From Flavobacterium cutihirudinis (GTDB lineage: Bacteria; Bacteroidota; Bacteroidia; Flavobacteriales; Flavobacteriaceae), in the NCBI RefSeq assembly GCF_003385895.1, contig NZ_QRDQ01000007.1:806001-870000 (forward strand): a stretch of 64,000 bases of DNA. The letters are read 5' to 3'. Below the pieces are notes generated by a model that saw only the letters and a list, made by a program, of their open reading frames with translations, made no database searches and had not been told where the DNA came from. This document shows, piece by piece, positions 36,013 to 44,191 of this stretch; the first letter of the stretch is position 1; the number at the start of each line of letters is the position of its first letter. Position numbers and translations under genes: made by a program.

Positions 36013-36864
36013 TTAAAATTCAATCTCGAAGTAGAGACTGCTGGCTGTATTTTCTGTAGTAATAGGTTCTCCTTTAAGAACTTCGTTTGCCGAATTAAGA
36101 ACCTGTAAATTGATTTTCCAGTAACCGGTCATGGTCAAAGAAAGTTTTCCATCATAAAAACCTCCAATTTCAGATTGTAGTAAATCGGTATTATTTGGCG
36201 AGCCATGATTTGCCATACTTGGCATTCTCGGATCAATTTTAACTTTGAAATTGTTTACAACCGGAAAATTCATCATATCCTGCATTTTATAAACGCCTAC
36301 TTTCATGTCATTAATCGCCACTTTTGGTGAAGATGGTGCGATGTAAGCGATAACATATTTACTGCCGTCACTACCGGTGAATGAGCTTACTGTACGTTTG
36401 GCTGTAGCCGGAACTGCTATTTTATCAGCCACTGTATACGAAACATTATTTATGGTGTAGGTTATAGAAAGTTCCCAATATTCAGTTTCGTTTTGTGCCA
36501 TCTGAAAAATGATATCGCCTTCATATAAAGTTTTCTTGCCATCTGCTTTTGTAATAGTTGTTTTTGGGCAGGAATGCTGCATCATAGCCATGTGCATAAG
36601 TGGTGTCCATTCTAGTTTTGCATCGGTGCTATACGTACCGGTTTTTTTGTCTTTTATTCGAAGTGAGACATGATTATAACCTTGGACTAAAGCACCAGTG
36701 TTTGAAAAAAGTTCTATGGTATGATTGTCATTTGATATTTCCTGAATTTTTTGAAGTCCGATGGTTTCATCTAGTGGAATTTCGGATGTAGCATTATCAT
36801 CTGAAGAGCAAGAGAATAGTGTAATTGCCATTACAAATATGGCTAAGTATTTTAAGGTTTTCAT
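36013..36864 (-). CDS. Met-rich lipoprotein, probable copper binder
   Basis: A 283-residue lipoprotein (signal ends LFSCSSDD, acylated Cys near residue 19). Two beta-rich segments resemble YtkA/FixH-like domains. Clusters of potential Cu(I) ligands are obvious: MHMAMMQHSC (about residues 91-100), MQDMMNF (about 193-199) and MPSMANHGS (about 215-223). Together with the OprC-like receptor downstream this suggests a periplasmic or outer-membrane copper carrier or chaperone feeding NosZ. No named family was recognised with certainty. The gene starts 72 nt after the small CNGKC protein. Confidence 0.7.
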   Translation of the reverse strand: MKTLKYLAIFVMAITLFSCSSDDNATSEIPLDETIGLQKIQEISNDNHTIELFSNTGALVQGYNHVSLRIKDKKTGTYSTDAKLEWTPLMHMAMMQHSCPKTTITKADGKKTLYEGDIIFQMAQNETEYWELSITYTINNVSYTVADKIAVPATAKRTVSSFTGSDGSKYVIAYIAPSSPKVAINDMKVGVYKMQDMMNFPVVNNFKVKIDPRMPSMANHGSPNNTDLLQSEIGGFYDGKLSLTMTGYWKINLQVLNSANEVLKGEPITTENTASSLYFEIEF

Positions 36865-36936
36865 GAGATATTAATTTTAAAATATGGGTAATAGTAGTGC
36901 TGCCGAAGTGATTCGGAAGGCAATAGAACATTAAAA

Positions 36937-37308
36937 TTAACAACTGAAAATGGGAGGTTTAAATACTGTATGAGGTTCTATATGTGAATATAGATTTTTG
37001 TAGTCTGAATTTACTTTAAGTACAGTTTCAGCATTTTTTTCAAAACTAAAAACCGGAATTTTTACAAGAAACAAAACAACGATTTCTGCTGTTTCGCTCT
37101 TTTTCTCATTAGAGGAAGGAGTGTCATTTTTATAAGCTTTTGCCAACTCTTTTTTCAAATGACATTTACCATTACAATGTTGTTCCGGAACATTTTTGTT
37201 TTCACACAGTTCTGTTGTAATGTAATGGTAATTTATAAGATAATCCAAAAATGGAAAAGCCGGTCTGAATACCACAGCAAAAAGAAATATGTAAACGCAA
37301 ACTTTCAT
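36937..37308 (-). CDS. small CNGKC protein with PP tail
   Basis: A 123-residue protein with one N-terminal hydrophobic segment (VCVYIFLFAVVFRPAFPFLDYL) and then a Cys/His cluster C...EQHCNGKCHLKKEL that looks able to bind metal. A low-complexity Lys/Glu stretch and a second short hydrophobic segment (ETAEIVVLFLV) follow, then the C-terminal tail VFKPPIFSC. Similar tails end the small proteins at 22059-22463 and 55851-56228. It is the first gene of the copper-uptake operon, starting about 16 nt after the predicted Fnr-type transcription start. A role in copper handling is inferred from motif and position; I know no characterised homologue. Confidence 0.65.
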   Translation of the reverse strand: MKVCVYIFLFAVVFRPAFPFLDYLINYHYITTELCENKNVPEQHCNGKCHLKKELAKAYKNDTPSSNEKKSETAEIVVLFLVKIPVFSFEKNAETVLKVNSDYKNLYSHIEPHTVFKPPIFSC

Positions 37309-37327
37309 TACCTGTATTTTGAGATTA

Positions 37328-37401
37328 CGAAGGTATCATGAACTTATTTTTATACTTATGATTTCAGTCATACTTTAAAAAATATATGTTTTAGAATTTT
37401 G
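37328..37401. promoter_or_regulatory. divergent Fnr-type promoters, nos and copper operons
   Basis: One palindrome, TATGATTTCAGTCATA (37357-37372), lies between two -7-like elements: GAATTTTG at 37394-37401 on the plus strand and TACCTTCG (minus strand, 37328-37335). Each has one mismatch to TAnnTTTG and each is exactly 33 bp from the palindrome centre. One bound activator could therefore serve both the nos operon (ATG 37433) and the copper operon (ATG 37308). Confidence 0.65.
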
Positions 37402-37432
37402 ATGCAAAGTTTAACATATAAAAAACATACCA

Positions 37433-37909
37433 ATGAACAAACTACTCGTATTCACAATTTTTGGATTCTTCTTGTTCGTGTCTTGCGGAAAAGAAAAATC
37501 AAATACAGACCAGGATTTTTCTACACCTGCACCGGCTGAAAAAACGGCAGATGCAGAATCTTACGATCCTAAAAGAGGTCTTGGAAAATATTCAACAGTT
37601 GAATTGGGAGCCACTTTAGATAAAGCGATGGCAGAAAAAGGATTAAAAACCGCAGAGGTAAAATGTACTTCCTGTCATAAACCTACCGACGAAAAATTAG
37701 TTGGTCCGGGATGGAAAGGTGTAACAGAAAGAAGAACACCAGAATGGATCATGAATTTTATCACCAATCCTGATCCTATGATTGATAAAGATCCGGAATT
37801 ACAGGCTCAACTGGAACTTTGCATGATTCGTATGCCTAATCAAGGATTAACAGATGAGGAAGCAAGATCTATATTAGAATACATGCGCCAGAATGATGGG
37901 GTAAAATAA
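37433..37909 (+). CDS. nos-associated cytochrome c lipoprotein
   Basis: A 158-residue monoheme cytochrome c, membrane-anchored by a lipoprotein signal (FLFVSCGKE). The heme motif is CTSCHK near residues 75-80, and the distal Met is probably in IRMPNQGLT near 135. Such cytochromes precede clade II nosZ and are thought to pass electrons to the CuA centre. First gene of the nos operon, 35 nt before nosZ. Confidence 0.85.
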   Translation: MNKLLVFTIFGFFLFVSCGKEKSNTDQDFSTPAPAEKTADAESYDPKRGLGKYSTVELGATLDKAMAEKGLKTAEVKCTSCHKPTDEKLVGPGWKGVTERRTPEWIMNFITNPDPMIDKDPELQAQLELCMIRMPNQGLTDEEARSILEYMRQNDGVK

Positions 37910-37944
37910 CTTCAAATCAAAACAGAATTTTAAATAATAACCTT

Positions 37945-39918
37945 ATGAAAAATAAATTTTTAAAATCGATTTTCGTACTTACGTTAGGATGCGCTTTTTT
38001 TGTTTCCTGCAAACCAAAAGATTCAACAGATGCTGTTGAAGGTGATGCAGCTGCAAAAGTATATGTAGCGCCGGGTAAATATGATGAATATTACAATTTT
38101 GTATCAGGTGGTTTTAGTGGTCAGGTAAGTGTTTACGGGCTTCCGAGTGGAAGACTCTTGCGCGTAATGCCTGTATTCTCTGAAGATCCGCAAAGTGGTT
38201 ATGGTTATAGTGAAGAAACCAAAGCAATGCTAAATACTTCTCACGGTTATGTGCCTTGGGACGATCAGCATCACCTTGATTTATCGCAGACAAACGGTGA
38301 AACTGACGGTCGTTGGCTTTTTGCGAATGCTAATAATACACCCAGAATTGCGCGTATCGATCTGAAAACGTTCAAAACTGCTGAAATTATTGAGCTTCCT
38401 AATTGTGGTGGAAATCACTCTTCGCCCTTTATAACTCAAAACACTGAGTATGTTGTTGGAGCAAGCCGTTTCAGCGTTCCTGCGGACAATGACGATGGTG
38501 ATGTGCCAATTAATACGTATAAGAAAAACTTCAAAGGTCATCTTAGTTTCGTAAAAGTAGGTAAGGAAGGACAGTTGGATTTGGCTTTTCAAATTGTAAC
38601 TCCAGGGGTTAATTTTGATCTTAGTCATCCTGGTAAAAAAGAGTCTCATGGTTGGTTCTTTTTCTCTTGTTATAATACAGAACAAGCTAATACTTTATTA
38701 GAAGTGAATGCTTCTAAAAATGATAAAGACTTTATCATGGCGGTAAACTGGAAAAAAGCAGAGGAATACATAAAAGCCGGAAAAGGAAAACGTGTTCCTG
38801 CGAACTACGCTCATAATACTTGGGACGAGAAAACACAAACTGCTAAATCGGAGATGAAAAAAGAGGTTTTAATCCTTGATGCTGCAGAACTTAAGGACAT
38901 TTGTTATTTGATTCCTTGCCCGAAATCGCCTCACGGTTGTGATATTGATCCTACTGGTGAATATATCGTTGGAAGCGGAAAATTAGCTGCTTTAATTCCT
39001 GTATTTAGCTTTACAAAACTTAAAGATGCGATTGCGAAAAAACAATTTGACGGATCTTATGCCGGAATTCCGGTTGTTAAATATGAAGCTGCATTGCATG
39101 GTGAAGTTCAAAAACCAGGTTTAGGACCTTTACATACTGAGTTTGACGGAAAAGGAAATGCCTATACTACAATGTTTGTTTCTTCTGAAGTTGTAAAATG
39201 GAATATTAAAGATTTGAAAGTCTTAGATCGAAAAGCGACTTATTATTCTCCTGGTCACTTGATGATTCCTGGTGGAAATACAGAGAAACCGTATGGAAAA
39301 TATATGGTAGTTTATAACAAAATTACAAAAGATCGTTTCTTAGAAACTGGGCCAGAATTAGCGCAAAGTGCACAATTGTTTGATATCAGTGGAGATAAAA
39401 TGAAACTGCTTCTGGATTATCCAACGATTGGTGAACCGCACTATGCACAAGGTATCCCAGCGGATAAAGTTAGAAATAACGGACAGTTGAAATTCTACAA
39501 AATTGCTGAAAACAACCATGCGTATGCTACTAAAGGTGAAAAAGAATCTAAAGTCGTAAGAGAAGGCAATAAAGTTCATATTTATATGACAAGTATCCGA
39601 TCTCACTTTGCACCAGATAACATTGAAGGAATTAGAGTTGGAGATGAAGTTTATTTCCACGTTACAAATCTTGAACAAGATTGGGACGTTCCTCACGGAT
39701 TCGCAATCAAAGGAGCAAATACTGCAGAATTGCTGATTATGCCGGGAGAAACATTAACATTGAAATGGGTACCACAGAAAAAAGGTATTTACCCATTCTA
39801 TTGTACCGATTTCTGTAGTGCGCTGCACCAGGAAATGCAAGGATATGTTAGGGTTTCACCTGCAGGAAGTAATGTTCCGATCAGTTATAGTGTAGGTACG
39901 AATTTACCAAAAGAATAG
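37945..39918 (+). CDS. nosZ: Sec-dependent (clade II) nitrous-oxide reductase
   Basis: Catalyses reduction of N2O to N2 in the periplasm or on the outer face of the membrane. The 657-residue protein begins with a Sec/lipoprotein-type signal (FFVSCKPK, no twin-arginine), as in clade II enzymes. CuZ-type His residues include H109-H110 in DDQHHLD, NHSSPF, SPHGCDIDP and EPHYAQG. The C-terminal cupredoxin holds the CuA motif C620-TDF-C624-SAL-H628-QE-M631. All expected copper ligands are present. A hairpin after the gene (39930-39957) may make nosZ more abundant than the accessory genes. Confidence 0.97.
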   Translation: MKNKFLKSIFVLTLGCAFFVSCKPKDSTDAVEGDAAAKVYVAPGKYDEYYNFVSGGFSGQVSVYGLPSGRLLRVMPVFSEDPQSGYGYSEETKAMLNTSHGYVPWDDQHHLDLSQTNGETDGRWLFANANNTPRIARIDLKTFKTAEIIELPNCGGNHSSPFITQNTEYVVGASRFSVPADNDDGDVPINTYKKNFKGHLSFVKVGKEGQLDLAFQIVTPGVNFDLSHPGKKESHGWFFFSCYNTEQANTLLEVNASKNDKDFIMAVNWKKAEEYIKAGKGKRVPANYAHNTWDEKTQTAKSEMKKEVLILDAAELKDICYLIPCPKSPHGCDIDPTGEYIVGSGKLAALIPVFSFTKLKDAIAKKQFDGSYAGIPVVKYEAALHGEVQKPGLGPLHTEFDGKGNAYTTMFVSSEVVKWNIKDLKVLDRKATYYSPGHLMIPGGNTEKPYGKYMVVYNKITKDRFLETGPELAQSAQLFDISGDKMKLLLDYPTIGEPHYAQGIPADKVRNNGQLKFYKIAENNHAYATKGEKESKVVREGNKVHIYMTSIRSHFAPDNIEGIRVGDEVYFHVTNLEQDWDVPHGFAIKGANTAELLIMPGETLTLKWVPQKKGIYPFYCTDFCSALHQEMQGYVRVSPAGSNVPISYSVGTNLPKE

Positions 39919-39929
39919 CCAGTAACCTT

Positions 39930-39964
39930 AAGGGAGCAAAGTATTCTTTGTTCCCTTTTATTTT
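39930..39964 (+). terminator. hairpin between nosZ and nosB-nosL fusion
   Basis: AAGGGAGCAAAG pairs with CTTTGTTCCCTT (one G-T pair) around a TATT loop, followed by TTATTTTG. It lies in the 54-nt gap inside the operon, so it probably acts as a partial terminator or protects the nosZ message 3' end. Confidence 0.65.
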
Positions 39965-39972
39965 GATTTATT

Positions 39973-40977
39973 ATGAGAAATAAAACACTTTCTACATTTT
40001 CTAAATTGGCTCTTTTAGTATCCGGTTTTTTGTTGATTGGAGCCATTTTTTTTCCAATTTGGAGAATTGAACTTACGGCACCTCAATATCCTGAAGGTTT
40101 GGTTTTAAAACTTCATGCCAATAAAATTGCCGGTGATGTCGATATTATTAACGGTCTTAATCATTATATCGGAATGAAAACACTGCATACAGAAGACTTT
40201 ATAGAATTTAAGGTGTTGCCGTATATTCTGGGAGCTTTCGGTATTGCTGCGATAGTTTCTTTTTTAAGAGCTAAGAAAAAAGCACTTTACACTGTCTTTT
40301 TTTCTTTTTTGGTTTTTGGAATACTATCCGCATGTGATTTCTACCGATGGAATTATGAGTACGGCCATAATTTAGACCCTAATGCAGCTATTAGAGTTCC
40401 TGGAATGGCGTATCAACCACCAATGATTGGCTATAAACAACTATTGAATTTTGGTGCTTTCTCCATTCCTGATACCGGAGGCTGGATGCTTATTGGAGCA
40501 GGAGTTTTGCTTGCTCTCGCAATTGCAAAGGAGAAATATACAGTAAAGAAATCAAGCCGTTTTTTGAGTATTCTGTTTGTTTCTGGTTTTCTTTTTTCAT
40601 GTTCAGACGATAAACCGGTTCCTATTAAACTGAATGTTGATAATTGTGATTATTGCAAAATGGGAATTAGCGATGGCAAACACGGAGCCGAAATCATAAC
40701 CCAAAAAGGAAGAGCTTACAAATTTGATGATATTGGTTGTATGGTTCATTATTGTGAAGAAAATCAAGAGGTAAAAATTAAAGCTTATTATGTTCACGAT
40801 TACAATCAAAACAACGTATTAATTCCTATAGAAAAAGCCTTTTTGGTTTCGGGAGGTGCTGTGAAAAGTCCAATGAATGGAAATATTGCAGCATTTTCAG
40901 ATAAAAGTCAGGCGAAAGCTTTTGAAGCTGCCTCAAGTGCAAAAGAAATAGAATGGACAGCAATTATTAAAAAGTAA
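39973..40977 (+). CDS. NosB-like / NosL fusion protein
   Basis: A 334-residue fusion. Residues 1-~190 resemble the membrane protein NosB found beside clade II nosZ, with about four hydrophobic segments and a periplasmic stretch between them. Residues ~193-210 form an internal lipoprotein-like signal (ILFVSGFLFSC, Cys210). Residues ~215-334 are NosL, a copper chaperone for NosZ, with the metal-site motif NC225DYC228KM and DIGCMVHYC. In other organisms these are separate genes. The internal signal raises the possibility of cleavage into two proteins by signal peptidase II. The NosL assignment is firm; NosB is by position and topology. Confidence 0.8.
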   Translation: MRNKTLSTFSKLALLVSGFLLIGAIFFPIWRIELTAPQYPEGLVLKLHANKIAGDVDIINGLNHYIGMKTLHTEDFIEFKVLPYILGAFGIAAIVSFLRAKKKALYTVFFSFLVFGILSACDFYRWNYEYGHNLDPNAAIRVPGMAYQPPMIGYKQLLNFGAFSIPDTGGWMLIGAGVLLALAIAKEKYTVKKSSRFLSILFVSGFLFSCSDDKPVPIKLNVDNCDYCKMGISDGKHGAEIITQKGRAYKFDDIGCMVHYCEENQEVKIKAYYVHDYNQNNVLIPIEKAFLVSGGAVKSPMNGNIAAFSDKSQAKAFEAASSAKEIEWTAIIKK

Positions 40978-41008
40978 AAAGTCTCAATTCTAACTAAAAT
41001 TAAAAATT

Positions 41009-42241
41009 ATGAAACTGCATTTTTGTCTTTCATTCTTATTGTTTTTTAATTGTTTCTGGGCTCGTACTATAGAAGTAGGCGCAAACAAACCGGTTAAAAC
41101 GATAAAAGAAGCGATTACTCTGGCTAAATCCGGAGATACCATTACTGTTTATAAAGGGGTTTATCGTGAAGGCAATATTGTAGTAGATAAAAAAATAATT
41201 CTGCAGGGAAAAAACTTTCCAATTCTGGATGGACAAAATAAAGTTGAAGTGCTTTCTATAAAAGCAGATAGTGTCGTGGTATCTGGGTTTAAGGTTATTA
41301 ATTCAGGGTATGCCTCCCTGAATGATCCCTGCGGAATTAAAATTTATAATAAAACGGGAGTTGTTGTAAAAGACAATGTTCTGGAGAATAACTTTTTTGG
41401 AATTTATGTTCAAAAAGGAACCAATTGCATTATAAAAAACAATACCATCAGTGCGCATCAAAAAGAAGAACAGCGTATAGGAAATGGTATTCATTGCTGG
41501 AAAAGCGAAAACTTGCAGATTACGGCGAACAAAATTTCGGGACACCGTGACGGAATCTATTTTGAGTTTGTTTCCAATTCGGTAATCTGGCGAAATATTT
41601 CTACGGCAAATATCCGTTACGGACTTCATTTTATGTTTTCTAATGATGATGCTTATATCTCCAATGTTTTTAAAAACAATGGTGCAGGTGTAGCGGTCAT
41701 GTTTACGAAGAATGTGAAAATGTTCAACAATTACTTTGAAGAAAACTGGGGTGATGCTGCTTACGGATTACTGCTAAAAGAGATTTCGGACAGTTATATT
41801 ATCGGAAATAAATTTATTCGCAATACGTCCGGAATTTATATGGAAGGTACCAGCAGAGTCCAGCTCGAAAAAAATGTATTTAAAGACAATGGTTGGGGAA
41901 TGAAGATTCAGGCAAGTTGTATGGACAATCAAATTGCGTTTAATAATTTTCTCGCCAATACATTTGATATCAGCACCAATGGAAGTCTAGTTCTCAATCA
42001 TTTCAATAATAATTACTGGGATAAATATGAAGGTTACGATCTAAATCGGGACGGAATTGGAGATGTTCCTTTTCATCCGTTAAGTCTCTTTGCCGTAATT
42101 ACAGAAAACAATCCGTCTGCAATGTTGTTGTTTCGAAGTTTTATGATTACGCTTTTGGATAAATCCGAAAAAATACTGCCAAGTATAACGCCTGATAATT
42201 TTGTTGACGAAACCCCCGAAATGAAATCCCTTCAATTATGA
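41009..42241 (+). CDS. nosD: nitrous-oxide reductase maturation protein NosD
   Basis: A 410-residue periplasmic beta-helix protein required for copper loading of NosZ in well-studied denitrifiers. The signal peptide ends near FWARTIEV, and residues ~25-350 are parallel beta-helix repeats with the family's short hydrophobic/Asn steps (NIVVDKKIILQG, YGLLLKEISDSYIIGNKF, FDISTNGSL). The ending HPLSLFAVITENNPSAMLLFRSF is typical of NosD. Its stop overlaps the nosF start by four bases (ATGA). Confidence 0.95.
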   Translation: MKLHFCLSFLLFFNCFWARTIEVGANKPVKTIKEAITLAKSGDTITVYKGVYREGNIVVDKKIILQGKNFPILDGQNKVEVLSIKADSVVVSGFKVINSGYASLNDPCGIKIYNKTGVVVKDNVLENNFFGIYVQKGTNCIIKNNTISAHQKEEQRIGNGIHCWKSENLQITANKISGHRDGIYFEFVSNSVIWRNISTANIRYGLHFMFSNDDAYISNVFKNNGAGVAVMFTKNVKMFNNYFEENWGDAAYGLLLKEISDSYIIGNKFIRNTSGIYMEGTSRVQLEKNVFKDNGWGMKIQASCMDNQIAFNNFLANTFDISTNGSLVLNHFNNNYWDKYEGYDLNRDGIGDVPFHPLSLFAVITENNPSAMLLFRSFMITLLDKSEKILPSITPDNFVDETPEMKSLQL

Positions 42242-42960
42242 TTACTTTAAAAAATATAAATAAAAATTTTGGCAAGCTTAAAGTATTACAAGATGTCAAT
42301 CTTGAATTTAAAGCTGGGGAATGTATAGCGCTTATTGGCCCAAATGGTTGCGGAAAAACTACTTTAATAAAGTCTATTTTAGGAATGGTTCTTCCGGACA
42401 ATGGCGATATTCTGCTAAACAATGAATCTATTTTAAAGAAGTTCGATTATCGAAACCATATTGGTTACATGCCACAAATTGGGCGTTATCCGGATAATAT
42501 GACAATCGAACAGATTATCCAGATGATTAAACAAATCCGAAACTCAAAAGCAACATTAGATGAAGATTTGATAAAAGCCTTTAAGCTCGATAAAATGAGT
42601 GACAAACAAATGAGAACGCTCTCAGGCGGAACAACACAAAAAGTAAGCGCAACATTGGCTTTCCTTTTTAATCCTGATGTTTTAATTCTTGATGAACCCA
42701 CGGCAGGACTTGATCCTTTGGCATCTGAAATTCTAAAAGAAAAAATCATCAAAGAGAAAAACAAAGGAAAATTAATATTGATTACTTCACATCTTTTGAG
42801 CGAACTGGATGATATGATTACTCAGATTATTTTTATGCAGGATGGCAAAGTGCATTTTCATAAAACTATAAAAGAGCTTTTGGAATCAACGGGAGAAAAT
42901 AAAATATCAAAATCGATAGCCACAATATTAAAAGAAAAGCAACATGAACAGGATAATTAA
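42238..42960 (+). CDS. nosF: NosF ABC ATPase
   Basis: Cytoplasmic ATPase of the NosDFY complex, 240 residues. Walker A GPNGCGKT is near residues 34-41, signature LSGGTTQK near 124, Walker B VLILDEPT near 145 and switch His in LITSHLLSELDD near 180. All motifs are intact. It is coupled by overlap to nosD upstream and nosY downstream (17 nt). Confidence 0.95.
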   Translation: MITLKNINKNFGKLKVLQDVNLEFKAGECIALIGPNGCGKTTLIKSILGMVLPDNGDILLNNESILKKFDYRNHIGYMPQIGRYPDNMTIEQIIQMIKQIRNSKATLDEDLIKAFKLDKMSDKQMRTLSGGTTQKVSATLAFLFNPDVLILDEPTAGLDPLASEILKEKIIKEKNKGKLILITSHLLSELDDMITQIIFMQDGKVHFHKTIKELLESTGENKISKSIATILKEKQHEQDN

Positions 42961-43711
42961 AATTGTCCTCTTGGACATACTTAAAAACAAGATTGTGGTA
43001 AGTTATGCTTTAATTCTGGCGTTGCTTTCCTGGGGATCTTTTATGTTAGAAAACAATACGGCCAAAGGATTATTGACTATTTTAAATGTCATTTTGTTTA
43101 CGGTTCCACTGGTATCAGTACTCTTTTCTACAATTTATATTTACAACAGTGCAGAGTTTATTGAGCTTTTGCTTAGTCAGCCAATAAAGCGAAAAAAAAT
43201 CTGGATCAGTTTGTTTACCGGGCTTTCGGTAGCAATGGTTTTGGCTTTTTTTCTTGGTGCTGGAATTCCGTTATTAATCAATTCTCCGGGAACGGCCGGA
43301 TTAATGATGCTCTTAGCAGGAAGTTTAATTACGGTTGTGTTTGTAGGACTGGCTTTTTTAAGTTGCATTTTAACCCGAGATAAAGCAAAAGGCATTGGAC
43401 TGGCGATATTGTTTTGGCTGTATTTTGCCATTCTTTTTGATGCATTGGTGTTGTTTTTATTGTTTCAGTTTTCAGAATATCCTATAGAAGAAGCAATGGT
43501 TGGAATAACAGCTTTAAGTCCTATTGATCTCGCGCGTATTCAAATTTTATTGCATCTCGACCAATCCGCAATGATGGGTTATACAGGTGCAATTTTTAAA
43601 GATTTTTTTGGAACTGCAGTCGGATTGTTGATTTCCTTTTTACTGTTGGTTTTATGGATCTCTATACCTTTTTTAGTTTCAGTCAGAAAATTTGAAACGA
43701 AAGACCTTTAA
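42944..43711 (+). CDS. nosY: NosY membrane permease
   Basis: A 255-residue membrane protein with six hydrophobic segments, matching the permease partner of NosF. NosDFY is needed to mature the CuZ site of NosZ. The FIELLLSQPIKRKKIW segment between early helices is typical for this ABC-2-like permease. It overlaps nosF, and the truncated globin gene follows 25 nt later. Confidence 0.93.
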   Translation: MNRIIKIVLLDILKNKIVVSYALILALLSWGSFMLENNTAKGLLTILNVILFTVPLVSVLFSTIYIYNSAEFIELLLSQPIKRKKIWISLFTGLSVAMVLAFFLGAGIPLLINSPGTAGLMMLLAGSLITVVFVGLAFLSCILTRDKAKGIGLAILFWLYFAILFDALVLFLLFQFSEYPIEEAMVGITALSPIDLARIQILLHLDQSAMMGYTGAIFKDFFGTAVGLLISFLLLVLWISIPFLVSVRKFETKDL

Positions 43712-43736
43712 TTAAATTTTAAATAAAAAAAGCACT

Positions 43737-44108
43737 ATGAAAACAGATATCAAAAATAAGGGCGATATAAAAATATTGGTTGATGCTTTTTATTTTAAAG
43801 TTAAAACAGATCCGGTAATTGGCTATTTATTTACCGAGATTGCTTGTGTAAATTGGGAAAAGCATCTTCCTATAATGTATGATTTTTGGGATAATATTCT
43901 TTTTCACACCGGAAATTTCGATGGAAATCCGATGATGAAACACCGAATGCTGAACCAAAAAAGCAAATTAGCGGAAGCGCATTTTAAACATTGGACAAAA
44001 TTGTGGAAAAAAACCGTAGACGATTTGTTTGAAGGAGAAAAAGCAAATGAAGTAAAAATCAGGGCCAATAATATTTCAAAAGCCATGATGAATAAAGTAA
44101 TTGGTTAA
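43737..44108 (+). CDS. group III truncated hemoglobin
   Basis: A 123-residue globin of the short 2-over-2 fold. The sequence DAFYFKVKTDPVIGYLF, NWEKHLPIMYDFWDNILF and the later HFKHWTKLWKKTVDDLFEGEKANEVKIRA match group III truncated globins; the proximal heme His is most likely the one in AEAHFKHWTKLW. Family members bind O2 or NO and are linked to NO or low-oxygen physiology (for example Campylobacter Ctb). As the last gene of the nos operon it may scavenge NO or O2 to protect NosZ. Confidence 0.9.
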   Translation: MKTDIKNKGDIKILVDAFYFKVKTDPVIGYLFTEIACVNWEKHLPIMYDFWDNILFHTGNFDGNPMMKHRMLNQKSKLAEAHFKHWTKLWKKTVDDLFEGEKANEVKIRANNISKAMMNKVIG

Positions 44109-44188
44109 TAAAAAAACGGGAACTCAATTGAGTTCCCGTTTTAATTTTGAGATAGTTAGAATTTGAATTAATAATTATCCTTTTATCA
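44108..44188 (-). ncRNA. predicted Fnr-controlled small RNA
   Basis: Inferred short transcript with no open frame of note. Palindrome TATGACTGGAATCATA (44221-44236) is exactly 33 bp, centre to centre, from a minus-strand -7-like element TTCCTTTG (44192-44199, one mismatch). That is the same geometry as the nadA, nos and copper promoters. Transcription would start near 44187 and meet the strong hairpin plus T7 tract at 44142-44110, giving a ~80-nt RNA with an unstructured AT-rich 5' half. Alternatively the dyad is part of the 3' end of the regulator message, since ATGATTCC/GGAATCAT can also form a hairpin there. Confidence 0.35.
44113..44142. terminator. terminator of nos operon and predicted sRNA
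   Basis: A 30-nt perfect palindrome (AAAACGGGAACTCAA and its complement). The T run is longer on the minus strand (seven T at 44116-44110) than on the plus strand, so it would also stop minus-strand transcription efficiently. Confidence 0.85.
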
Positions 44189-44191
44189 TTA

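Noticed and set aside
43904..44086. 60-codon minus-strand ORF opposite the globin gene
   Set aside because: Shadow frame; the predicted minus-strand transcript ends before it at the 44113-44142 hairpin.
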